The translations under genes and the position numbers were made by a program. From Proteiniclasticum ruminis (lineage in GTDB: Bacteria > Bacillota > Clostridia > Clostridiales > Clostridiaceae): a DNA stretch of 64,000 bases. Shown one piece after another: positions 36,199 to 43,945 of the stretch (positions are counted from its first letter, which is position 1; each line of letters opens with the position of its first letter). Under the pieces are notes generated by a model. That model saw nothing but the letters and a program-made list of their open reading frames with translations. It did no database searches and was not told the DNA's origin. The stretch lies in contig NZ_FOVK01000001.1 of NCBI RefSeq assembly GCF_900115135.1, forward strand, positions 806,001 through 870,000. The letters run 5' to 3'.

Positions 36199-37467
36199 TT
36201 ACATCACCTCTTCCAAAGCTATGGTAAGAAGTCCATTTGCTTTTTCGATTTCTTCTCTCTTCAGCTTGATCTTTTCCATTTCTCCAGGTGCAACCACAGG
36301 TCTTCTCAGCTTTTTGATCAGCTCGCCTTCCTGATTACGTACAGTAATGTTCACATTTTTGAACACGTTGGATACTCTGAACATAATTTCCTGACCATCC
36401 AGAATGTTCTCCAGTCTGATCTTCTGAGGCACTGTATAGTTCACTCTCTGGCCATTCTTAATTTCAGTAACCGCCTGTCCTTCCAGCAGTTCATTCTTGA
36501 TGAATCTTGAAGCGCTGAGTCCAGCTTTCTTACCTTCTTCACTAACGAAATCCACCAGGTCATGAACGTGAACAACGTTACCACACGCGAATATACCTTT
36601 CACGTTGGTCTCCATGGCTTCATTGACAATAGGTCCTGATGTTCTAGGATCTAATGCGATTCCCGCATTCTTTGTGATTTCATTTTCCGGAATCAGACCA
36701 ACAGACAGAAGCAGTGTATCACATTCGATGGTCTGCTCGGTGCCAGGTATCGGATTTCTGTTTTCATCCACTTTCTGGATTACAACCGCTTCCAATCTAT
36801 GTTTACCCACAATATCTGTAATGGTATGTGCAAGAAGCAGTGGAATATTATAATCATCCAGACACTGCACAATGTTTCTGTTCAGTCCGTTGGAGTAAGG
36901 CATAAGTTCCACACACGCTTCTACTTTTGCCCCTTCCAAAGTCATTCTTCTTGCCATGATCAGACCAATGTCACCGGATCCTAAGATCACGACTTTCTTT
37001 CCTACCATGTATCCTTCCATATTGACATATCTCTGTGCGGTACCTGCTGTAAACACACCGGAAGGTCTTGCTCCTGGAATCTGGATTGCTCCTCTTGTTC
37101 TTTCACGGCAGCCCATGGACAAGATGATTGCTCTTGTTTCAAGACTGAGATATCCTTCTTCCATGTTGATGGCTTCCACTTTTTTGATGTCACCATCATT
37201 TTCAATGGACAGTACCATGGTATCCAGTTTGGTGGATACTTTTGTTGACTGCAGCATCTCAACATATCTCTGTGCATACTCTGGTCCAGTGAGCTCTTCT
37301 TTAAAAGAATGCACACCGAATCCATTATGGATACACTGGTTGAGTATACCGCCAAGTTCCTTGTCTCTCTCCAGAATCAGAATATTTTCGATTCCATTGT
37401 TGTACGCTTCATATGCAGCTGAAAGCCCCGCAGGACCTCCACCAATTACGATTAAATCATATATCAT
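36199..37467 (-). CDS. NAD(P)/FAD-dependent oxidoreductase, GlpB-position partner of GlpA
   Basis: The 422-residue flavoprotein has the FAD site DLIVIGGGPAGLSAAYEAY, a second nucleotide-binding motif VVILGSGDIGLIMARRM, and a C-terminal FAD segment with GIFACGNVVHVHDL; it resembles the thioredoxin-reductase/NADH-oxidase fold rather than E. coli GlpB. In this operon type it is thought to pass electrons from GlpA's FAD to NAD(P) or another carrier. The start is ATG 37467 because AGGGGTGA lies before it; an in-frame GTG at 37476 is possible. It lies 11 bases after glpA. Confidence 0.85.
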   Translation of the reverse strand: MIYDLIVIGGGPAGLSAAYEAYNNGIENILILERDKELGGILNQCIHNGFGVHSFKEELTGPEYAQRYVEMLQSTKVSTKLDTMVLSIENDGDIKKVEAINMEEGYLSLETRAIILSMGCRERTRGAIQIPGARPSGVFTAGTAQRYVNMEGYMVGKKVVILGSGDIGLIMARRMTLEGAKVEACVELMPYSNGLNRNIVQCLDDYNIPLLLAHTITDIVGKHRLEAVVIQKVDENRNPIPGTEQTIECDTLLLSVGLIPENEITKNAGIALDPRTSGPIVNEAMETNVKGIFACGNVVHVHDLVDFVSEEGKKAGLSASRFIKNELLEGQAVTEIKNGQRVNYTVPQKIRLENILDGQEIMFRVSNVFKNVNITVRNQEGELIKKLRRPVVAPGEMEKIKLKREEIEKANGLLTIALEEVM

Positions 37468-37478
37468 CTCATTCACCC

Positions 37479-38918
37479 CTACTTCTTTGTTTCGCCGATC
37501 AGAATATAGGATCCATTGGTATCCTGCATCACTTCTTCCAGAGAAACATTTTTCTCTCTAGCAATGATTTCAAGAACTCTTGGTCCGCAGAATCCACCTT
37601 GGCATCTACCCATACCAGGTCTGACTCTTCTCTTCACACCATCCAGGGAAAGCGCTCCCACAGGTCTCTTGATGGCTTCCACAATTTCACCTTCGGTGAT
37701 GTTTTCACAGCGGCAGATGATTCTTCCAAATCTTGGATCCTCTTTGATCTTTGCTGCTTTTTCCTCAGGAGAAAGGCTCATGAAATGGGTCTGTCTTCTT
37801 GTTGGATTAAAGTTGTCTTTTTTCGTTAATGTCAGTCCTGCTTTTTCAAGCAGATCTCTTGCATCTTCTGCAATGGCTGGAGCAGAAGTAAGTCCTGGAG
37901 ATTTGATCCCCGCAAGGTTGATGAGACCTTTCACAGACTTGGACTCTTCAATGATAAAGTCAGAACGGTCAGATTGTGCTCTTAAGCCTGCAAAGTTTCG
38001 AATACTTTCCCTATAATTAATTCCCTTGATCGATTTTTCTGCAGCATCTCTGATAAATTCCATTCTTTCTTTGGTGGTGGTGGTATCATCTCTCTCCACA
38101 TTATCTTCAGCATCTGGTCCGACAATCAGGTTGCCATGAACAGAAGGTGTCACCAGAACACCCTTTCCAAGCGCGGATGGACACTGGAAAATGACATGAT
38201 TGGCAAGTGGTCCCTGGCTCTTGTCCAGCACAAAATACTGGCCCTTACGAGGCTTGATCTTAAATTCTCTTTCTCCAACCATTCCTAAAATAACGTCACT
38301 GTAGATACCCGCTGCATTGACGATATACTTGGTCTGAATTGGCTCGAGTTCAGGATTGCCTGTGAAAATCGTAAACGTTCCGTTCTCTTTTTTGATATCC
38401 ACCACTTCAGTGTTGAGATAAAGCTTTACACCATTTACCACAGCATTTTCTGTCAGCGCAATACAGAACTCCCAAGGTCCTACAATACCCGCACTTGGAG
38501 AATGCAGAGCCCCTACCGCTTCATCTCCGATGTTGGGCTCCATCTTCAGGAGTTCTTCCCGGTGGATGATTCTTTGATCAGGAACACCATTCTTGTTTCC
38601 TCTCTCAAAAAGCTCTTCGATGGTCTCCATCTCTTCCTGTGAGAAAGCCACCACTAAAGATCCAATTTTCTTATATGGAACATCCAGTTCCTTGGCATAG
38701 ACTTCAGTGAGATGGCATCCCCGCACATTCAGTCTCGCCATGGCTGTACCATTCTCAGGATCATAGCCAGCATGCACAATCGCACTGTTTGCTTTGGTAG
38801 CCCCTTCAGAAACATCATTTTCTTTTTCAATCAAACACACATTGAGGTTATACCTGGATAACTCTCTTGCAACCGATGCGCCAACAATACCCGCACCAAT
38901 AATTGCTACATCAAACAT
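37479..38918 (-). CDS. glpA: Glycerol-3-phosphate dehydrogenase subunit GlpA-like (paralogue 1)
   Basis: This flavoprotein should oxidise glycerol-3-phosphate to dihydroxyacetone phosphate. The roughly 479 residues have DVAIIGAGIVGASVARELS at the start, GATKANSAIVHAGY, and a C-terminal BFD-like [2Fe-2S] domain with CRC and CQGGFCGPR. GGAGGGA before ATG 38918 sets the start. It heads glpA-glpB-like-DUF1667. Transcription appears controlled by an own promoter at 39022-39050 followed by a leader terminator, the arrangement expected for GlpP antitermination, and glpP is the next gene upstream. Confidence 0.88.
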   Translation of the reverse strand: MFDVAIIGAGIVGASVARELSRYNLNVCLIEKENDVSEGATKANSAIVHAGYDPENGTAMARLNVRGCHLTEVYAKELDVPYKKIGSLVVAFSQEEMETIEELFERGNKNGVPDQRIIHREELLKMEPNIGDEAVGALHSPSAGIVGPWEFCIALTENAVVNGVKLYLNTEVVDIKKENGTFTIFTGNPELEPIQTKYIVNAAGIYSDVILGMVGEREFKIKPRKGQYFVLDKSQGPLANHVIFQCPSALGKGVLVTPSVHGNLIVGPDAEDNVERDDTTTTKERMEFIRDAAEKSIKGINYRESIRNFAGLRAQSDRSDFIIEESKSVKGLINLAGIKSPGLTSAPAIAEDARDLLEKAGLTLTKKDNFNPTRRQTHFMSLSPEEKAAKIKEDPRFGRIICRCENITEGEIVEAIKRPVGALSLDGVKRRVRPGMGRCQGGFCGPRVLEIIAREKNVSLEEVMQDTNGSYILIGETKK

Positions 38919-38933
38919 ATTTTTCCCTCCTAA

Positions 38934-38990
38934 CACAAAAAAAGAGCAACACAACAGAACCTGTCAAAACAGGCACTTTTTGCTTACTCT
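38934..38990 (-). promoter_or_regulatory. Leader terminator of glpA, probable GlpP antitermination site
   Basis: On the minus strand AGAGTAAGCA pairs, with a wobble and a bulge, with TGTTGCTCT around an inner CCTGT-ACAGG hairpin, followed by seven T residues. It lies between the glpA promoter and the glpA Shine-Dalgarno, so it must be overcome for glpA expression. GlpP of B. subtilis does this with glycerol-3-phosphate. Confidence 0.7.
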
Positions 38991-39021
38991 TACACTCTTA
39001 GCACAATATGAACTTAAGTTA

Positions 39022-39050
39022 ATTTTAACACGTTACCGAATCGTTGTAAA
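39022..39050 (-). promoter_or_regulatory. Promoter of the glpA operon
   Basis: TTTACA, 17 bases and TAAAAT, ten bases after the glpP stop codon. Confidence 0.75.
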
Positions 39051-39059
39051 CCTTGACAT

Positions 39060-39626
39060 TTACAATGTCCAGATGGTCGTGTCTGTGGAAGATATGGCGG
39101 TGGCTCCAGCAGAAAGCGCTGAAATCACATCTTCCTTGTCGGAGATGAGCCCCCCTGCAATGAGAGGAACACTGGCAATGTTGGAAAGCATGGTGATAAT
39201 TTTGTACATCCCCCCAGGAAGAACTTCATAAGTATCCGCATGTCCTGCTTCGATGTACTTTATGACATTCTTCAGTGAAAGGGAATCGATGAGGAAGAAT
39301 CTCTGGACGGTAATTAGGCCCAGATCTTTTGCCGCACTGATGATGTTGGCCTTGGTACTGATGATTCCATCTGCCAAAGTATTGTACTTGATAAACTTCG
39401 CTGCAATCTCTTTGCTGCCAAGCCCCTCGATGAGGTCCACATGTACAATGGCGATTTTGTTCTTCGCTTTGATTTTCTTTACAATCATAGAAATATCTGT
39501 GATATTTCCAAAGAGCACAAAGACAACTTTATTCTCTGTCTCTAAAGCCATTTCCAAACCGTTAAAATCCTTCACAGCGGTAACCACAGGGAAATCTTCC
39601 AAGGCGGTATAGAATTCTTCTTTCAT
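39060..39626 (-). CDS. glpP: Glycerol-3-phosphate responsive antiterminator
   Basis: GlpP binds leader RNA and, with glycerol-3-phosphate, prevents termination ahead of glp genes. The 188-residue protein has the family TIM-barrel-like pattern: VVFVLFGNITDI near 33, VHVDLIEGLG near 78, DGIISTKANIISAAKDLGL, then EVLPGGMYKI and LIAGGLISDKEDV. It lies directly upstream of the glpA promoter and leader terminator. GGAGGTAGGGT precedes the ATG. No glpF or glpK is in the window, so other targets probably lie elsewhere. Confidence 0.93.
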   Translation of the reverse strand: MKEEFYTALEDFPVVTAVKDFNGLEMALETENKVVFVLFGNITDISMIVKKIKAKNKIAIVHVDLIEGLGSKEIAAKFIKYNTLADGIISTKANIISAAKDLGLITVQRFFLIDSLSLKNVIKYIEAGHADTYEVLPGGMYKIITMLSNIASVPLIAGGLISDKEDVISALSAGATAISSTDTTIWTL

Positions 39627-39656
39627 ACCCTACCTCCTTTTTTATGGTCACATTTC

Positions 39657-39684
39657 ATTATACATATTCTATCCCACTTGTAAA
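39657..39684 (-). promoter_or_regulatory. glpP promoter
   Basis: TTTACA, 16 bases and TATAAT with a TG extension, about 30 bases before the start codon. Confidence 0.8.
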
Positions 39685-39790
39685 CCAATACAATGTTAAT
39701 AATTTCATGTTTTTTTACCAATACCACAAAAAATCTTGAAAAAATCTCGAAAGACTCTAAATTCTGTGGGTGAGCACAGATATTGTTTCT

Positions 39791-40960
39791 TCATATGGTG
39801 TACAGTAACACTTCTTTCCCCATCTCCAGCAGAACCTTCTTTAGTTCATGCACAATCTCAACTTTCTTCTGATAATTGAATACAAACCCTTCTGACTGAT
39901 GTGCGGGATTCACAGCCGTTCCCAGCCATATCACTACTTCACTGGCTTCGTTTAGAATCAGTTTTGACAGTTCAGAAGCTCCGTGGTCCTCAAAAAGCTC
40001 TTGCAAGATTTCTGTGCTTTTTTTCCCATCTCTGTATCCTTTCAGCAAATCAACCACTCTGCTCATGGTCAGAATCCCTTCTGTTATGAGATCCGCTCCC
40101 TCCATCACTGCAGTCGGCGGAAGGTCCTTCCTCAGGTCATCAAGTTTTACTCTCAGCTCATTTCCAGTTTTATCCGCAATGATTTTTGCTGTTGTGCCAC
40201 CAGAAATGACCTTGATCCCTCTTGCTTCCATAAAAGCTTCTGCAAGAAATTTATCATCCGTGGGATTCTTTGGCGGACCGGTAAAAAGATGAAGGGTTTT
40301 CTTTTCTTTATAGGTTAGCGCTGCTACGCTGGCATCGTCTCCAGGCATGAAGTCATACAGTATATTTGTGTAGCTCATGATCTCATGGCTCAGGGAGGTA
40401 GTGCCTGAGGTCCGCATTGTATCTTCTATAAAAGCAGACACATCATTCCATTGCCATCCGAAATTCAGCAGTTTCCCCACTCCTGCATGGATGACGCCAT
40501 CGGATACCAGTATCAGCTGATCGCCGAGCTTCATCTTCAGCGAAGACTCAAATACAATTTTACCATGAATCTCTCTTCTGATCTTTGGCACTTCACATAA
40601 AGCACCTTTGTCCAGATAGAAATAAGATGGATTATCAAATTCAAAAATATTCACTGTACCATCCTTTGACGCTTTCACAATACTGAAGGTTGAATAGGAA
40701 AGTTTGCGTACAGCGCATACGGGCAATGTCTTCATGATGGTTTCAATGGTATCCTCCAGAGTGGCATTTTCCTTCAGCATCGTTACGGCAATCTTTGATG
40801 TGAGCGTTGCAAGTATATTGGCTTTCACACCGCTTCCGAGACCATCGGAGAGCACAAGGATTTTACCATCCTTTGTATCAGCAATCTCAATCTGGTCGCC
40901 ACATAGCTCTTCTCCCTGTTTGTTCACTGATAATGCGACAGTATCAATAAAATACTCCAT
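39791..40960 (-). CDS. SpoIIE-type PP2C serine phosphatase of the hydrogenase-like sensor operon
   Basis: The 389-residue protein has a PP2C/SpoIIE fold in its first half, with metal-binding Asp residues in GDQIEIADT, VLSDGLGSGVKA, LVSDGVIHAG and MPGDDASVAAL. The second half (about 225-389) is an alpha/beta extension of unknown role with FTGPPKNPTDDKFLAE. No membrane segment is seen. It starts two bases after the stop of the hydrogenase-like sensor (TGA-G-ATG), so it is probably the output of that sensor. What it dephosphorylates is unknown; an anti-anti-sigma factor is a common target but none is nearby. Confidence 0.88.
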   Translation of the reverse strand: MEYFIDTVALSVNKQGEELCGDQIEIADTKDGKILVLSDGLGSGVKANILATLTSKIAVTMLKENATLEDTIETIMKTLPVCAVRKLSYSTFSIVKASKDGTVNIFEFDNPSYFYLDKGALCEVPKIRREIHGKIVFESSLKMKLGDQLILVSDGVIHAGVGKLLNFGWQWNDVSAFIEDTMRTSGTTSLSHEIMSYTNILYDFMPGDDASVAALTYKEKKTLHLFTGPPKNPTDDKFLAEAFMEARGIKVISGGTTAKIIADKTGNELRVKLDDLRKDLPPTAVMEGADLITEGILTMSRVVDLLKGYRDGKKSTEILQELFEDHGASELSKLILNEASEVVIWLGTAVNPAHQSEGFVFNYQKKVEIVHELKKVLLEMGKEVLLYTI

Positions 40961-40961
40961 C

Positions 40962-42662
40962 TCATCTGTCCTCCATCACAAGTTCTTTGAGACGGTTTAG
41001 TGCAATCTTTGTCTCCGCTGTGGTTTCTCCGAGAAGACTGGCAATCTCATGAGCTACTCTCATCTGTTTCTCAATGACTTTTCCTGTAATCTCAACGGTC
41101 TGCTCTTTCATTAGATTCAACTCTTTTCTTCGTCTCTCTTCTTCTGTGATATCTGACATAATGATGAGCAGCTGATTGTCCTTCGGAAGATGAATCACAC
41201 TTTGCATCACCACAAGATTATGCTCCCGATAACTGATCCGTTTATTAAGCGCATGCTTTCCGGTATCCATAACCCTTCTGATTCCCTCATCCGGAAGCAG
41301 CACAGAAATGGGCATATACCGTAAATGTTCTGATTTCTCCTCGAATGTCTTTTCAGCAGAAGGATTCATCTGGCAGATGCATAAATCCTCATCCAAGATA
41401 AAAATGATATTCGGTGAGTTATAAAATATGATATCATTCATGTGCTCTGCTCTTGTACGCATGAAGGGCATACACATTTCCACATCAGACATACCTTCAA
41501 GAACCGCTGCCGCTTTCTCTCTGCAGCTGTCATATCCGCAGGCGCTGCAGTCCAGCTCATCTTTTTTCTTTGTTTTTCCCATCCTGGCTAAGGTTCTGGT
41601 GATCTCTTCTTCAGTGAATATTTTTTTCTGGAACAGATTCTCTTTATAAGTATAGTTAAGATCGCACCCCTCAAAAGTCAACACTTGAGGTTCCTCGGTC
41701 CATCCTTCCTTTGCATGTTTTTTTACAAGCTGTTTTCTTTTGTACGTACTCCAGGATTTCTTTGGCACACATGGACCAGAAATACAGGATTCATGACAGG
41801 CATTGAGCTCAAGAAACGATGGGTCAAGAGCACCTTTTTCAATCTCCTCAAGCACCTCTCTCACCTGCAGAATTCCTTCCACATGAAGAACATCATATCC
41901 ATGGGATGAAAGGGTTTCATGGAACCCTTCTCCAATAGCCCCCTTTACTGGATAGCTTCTTGCATTTGTCGAGCCATAATAATCCGGAGAAGAGTACGGA
42001 AGACTTTCCACCTGGAGATGATCCTCTTGAAACAAGGACAACATCTCATCCATGGTCAGTACAGCGTCCACATAACCCTCCTGCCCAAACATGAATGGTT
42101 CGCATTTCTTGCTGAGACATGGGCTGATAAACACAGTGAATGATTGAGGCTCCTTGTTCTTCAGAGCTTTCGCCGTAGCCATCATTGGTGAAACTGATGG
42201 CAGAAGATACTTCGCAACCCCTTTATAATATCGTCTGATGAGAAGATTCACGGTAGGACAGCAGCTGGAAATGGCATACTTTGGTTTCTTCTCCGCAACG
42301 AACTCTCTATACTTTTCAGTTACTTCCTGGGCTCCCAGAGACACTTCCGCAACTTCCTGAAACCCAAATCTTCTTAATCCTTCTACAACCCCTCCTGGAT
42401 TCTCAAAGAACCCGGTAAAGGATGGAGCAATGAGCGCCACCATTCTTTTTCCTGCTTTTCGCGCGTCCAACACCACATCCAAATCGCTTTGAATGTCTCT
42501 GGCATTTTGGGGACACGCAAGAAAACATTGCCCGCAGGCAATGCATCTCTCCTCATCAATAATGGCCTGGTGGTCCTGAAACCTGATGGCTTTCACAGGG
42601 CAGGCCCGAACGCACTTATAACAGTTTTTGCAATTGGCTTCTGTAAAATTAATCAGCTGCAT
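40962..42662 (-). CDS. [FeFe]-hydrogenase-like sensor with PAS domain
   Basis: The 566-residue protein reads: two 4Fe-4S ferredoxin motifs (C11-C21 and C40-C50), a hydrogenase large-subunit domain (about 70-330), a four-Cys Fe-S motif DCSACGYDSC plus a later Cys (372-397), and a PAS domain (about 410-510) ending in coiled coil. H-cluster ligand positions look retained: SSCCP (132-136), SPC (180-182), and NACHESC (287-293), although flanking residues differ from catalytic HydA (no TSCCPxW, no GGGQP). This matches sensory group C hydrogenases rather than a hydrogen producer. The ATG follows the 2Fe-2S gene's stop as TGA-G-ATG. Confidence 0.88.
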   Translation of the reverse strand: MQLINFTEANCKNCYKCVRACPVKAIRFQDHQAIIDEERCIACGQCFLACPQNARDIQSDLDVVLDARKAGKRMVALIAPSFTGFFENPGGVVEGLRRFGFQEVAEVSLGAQEVTEKYREFVAEKKPKYAISSCCPTVNLLIRRYYKGVAKYLLPSVSPMMATAKALKNKEPQSFTVFISPCLSKKCEPFMFGQEGYVDAVLTMDEMLSLFQEDHLQVESLPYSSPDYYGSTNARSYPVKGAIGEGFHETLSSHGYDVLHVEGILQVREVLEEIEKGALDPSFLELNACHESCISGPCVPKKSWSTYKRKQLVKKHAKEGWTEEPQVLTFEGCDLNYTYKENLFQKKIFTEEEITRTLARMGKTKKKDELDCSACGYDSCREKAAAVLEGMSDVEMCMPFMRTRAEHMNDIIFYNSPNIIFILDEDLCICQMNPSAEKTFEEKSEHLRYMPISVLLPDEGIRRVMDTGKHALNKRISYREHNLVVMQSVIHLPKDNQLLIIMSDITEEERRRKELNLMKEQTVEITGKVIEKQMRVAHEIASLLGETTAETKIALNRLKELVMEDR

Positions 42663-42663
42663 C

Positions 42664-42900
42664 TCATTTCTCCCTAAGTTTTTCTGATAGAAGTTCAACT
42701 ACAGTATCCTCTGAAACTTGAAGAACTGCACCATCAATTTTCATGCTGACACCTTCTGTACAGTGTCCCATACAGAAGCATCCTTTCAGTTCGATATCCT
42801 GTTCTAGGCCCTGATCTTTCACAAAGGCTTCCACATTTTTAACCACTTCGTAAGAACCCCGTACATGACAGGAACTGCCCACACATATCTCTATCTTCAT
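42664..42900 (-). CDS. Thioredoxin-like [2Fe-2S] ferredoxin (NuoE-type)
   Basis: The 78-residue protein has C-x4-C near the start (CVGSSC, residues 6 and 11) and CFCMGHC near residue 41, the cysteine plan of thioredoxin-fold [2Fe-2S] proteins such as the NuoE/HydC C-terminus. It is the first gene of the sensor operon and could carry electrons between NADH- or ferredoxin-linked enzymes and the hydrogenase-like sensor. AAGGGGGAG precedes the ATG. Its promoter overlaps a Rex-type operator. Confidence 0.9.
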   Translation of the reverse strand: MKIEICVGSSCHVRGSYEVVKNVEAFVKDQGLEQDIELKGCFCMGHCTEGVSMKIDGAVLQVSEDTVVELLSEKLREK

Positions 42901-42943
42901 CTTTACTCCCCCTTAGCTAAAGGTTTCATCGTACATAGCTCAA

Positions 42944-42972
42944 ATTATATCATTTGGTTAATTTTTTAACAA
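42944..42972 (-). promoter_or_regulatory. Promoter with near-consensus Rex operator
   Basis: TTGTTA (42967-42972), 17 bases and TATAAT (42944-42949) form a strong promoter. The plus-strand sequence TGGTTAATTTTTTAACAA (42955-42972) matches the Rex consensus TTGTTAANNNNTTAACAA at all but one defined position and covers the -35 and half the spacer. Rex releases DNA at high NADH, so the sensor operon should be induced under reducing conditions. Confidence 0.78.
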
Positions 42973-43080
42973 CTTTATCCGGACTGAAATCTCTTGACAA
43001 ATCCTCTTATGAAAATTATTATTATATTAGATTCATTATTAATTAGCACCGCACATGCTTGTTGATTCTGATCATTACAT

Positions 43081-43112
43081 GAAAAGAGGAGCGTCCGCTC
43101 CTCTTTTTTTGC
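43081..43112 (-). terminator. mscS terminator
   Basis: AAAGAGGAGCG-TC-CGCTCCTCTTT perfect arms flanked by A and T runs. The space 42973-43080 shows nothing else clear. Confidence 0.93.
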
Positions 43113-43119
43113 TCTTATT

Positions 43120-43929
43120 CTATTGCATCTTCTCTTCAGAACGTATCCTGATTTCACGATGAGGATACGGAATCTCAATCCCCTGTTCTTCAAAGACCTC
43201 TATCACGGCCTCATTCAATCCGTAAGATACTTCAAAGTAGTCTTCTCTTTTGGCCCAGACTTTGAGATCAAAATCCACAGAAGACTCATTATGTTTTGAT
43301 ACCCCAAGCATCACGCCACGGTCTTCCAGTATTTTTTCGTTGGATACGACGATGTTCATCAGGATTTCCTTTACCTTCTGCACATCAGTGCCATAGGCCA
43401 CAGAGTAGATTTTATCCACCCGTCTGTACGGTTCTATACTGTAGTTGATGATGTGTGAGGTGGCCAGATGATTGTTGGGCACCATCACTCTTTTATTGTC
43501 CGCAGTATTCAGGGCCGTGTACAGAACCTGAATAGAAAGGACTGTCCCGGAAACATTAGAAGACTCTATGAAATCTCCTACGCTGAAGGGTCTCGTCACA
43601 AGGAGCAGAATCCCTGCCGCAAAATTTGAGAGACTGTCCTTTAACGCAAGTCCTACAGCGAGCCCAGCAGCCGAAAGCATGGCGATGAATGTCGTCGTGG
43701 GTACTCCAAGAATTCTTGCACTGGTGATCAGCACCACAAACTTCAAAAGAAAGCTTGCCATGGTCAGCAGAAATCCATGGATAGAGACATCAATCTTACT
43801 TTTCTTCAGATTCTTTTCCAGCAGACGCACCAAATACTTAGCCAAGCTCCACCCCACAAGGAGCACAACAAGAAAGGCCACCAGTTTTAGTCCATATTCT
43901 ATGAGCAGTTCTTCCATTCTTTCAAACAA
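43120..43929 (-). CDS. Small-conductance mechanosensitive channel (MscS family)
   Basis: The channel opens under membrane tension to release solutes on hypo-osmotic shock. The 269-residue length is that of the core MscS: three membrane segments (about 14-32, 52-75, 80-115, the last being the pore helix with SAAGLAVGLALKDSLSNFAAG), then the beta domain (FSVGDFIE, VMVPNNHL) and the alpha/beta C-terminal domain. The start is TTG with GGAGG eight bases before. It follows pepF by 16 bases in one transcript. Confidence 0.95.
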   Translation of the reverse strand: MFERMEELLIEYGLKLVAFLVVLLVGWSLAKYLVRLLEKNLKKSKIDVSIHGFLLTMASFLLKFVVLITSARILGVPTTTFIAMLSAAGLAVGLALKDSLSNFAAGILLLVTRPFSVGDFIESSNVSGTVLSIQVLYTALNTADNKRVMVPNNHLATSHIINYSIEPYRRVDKIYSVAYGTDVQKVKEILMNIVVSNEKILEDRGVMLGVSKHNESSVDFDLKVWAKREDYFEVSYGLNEAVIEVFEEQGIEIPYPHREIRIRSEEKMQ

Positions 43930-43945
43930 TATTCATTCCTCCGTT

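Noticed and set aside
40962-42662. Catalytic hydrogen-evolving HydA
   Set aside because: The domain order with PAS, altered H-cluster flanks and the phosphatase neighbour fit a sensor better.
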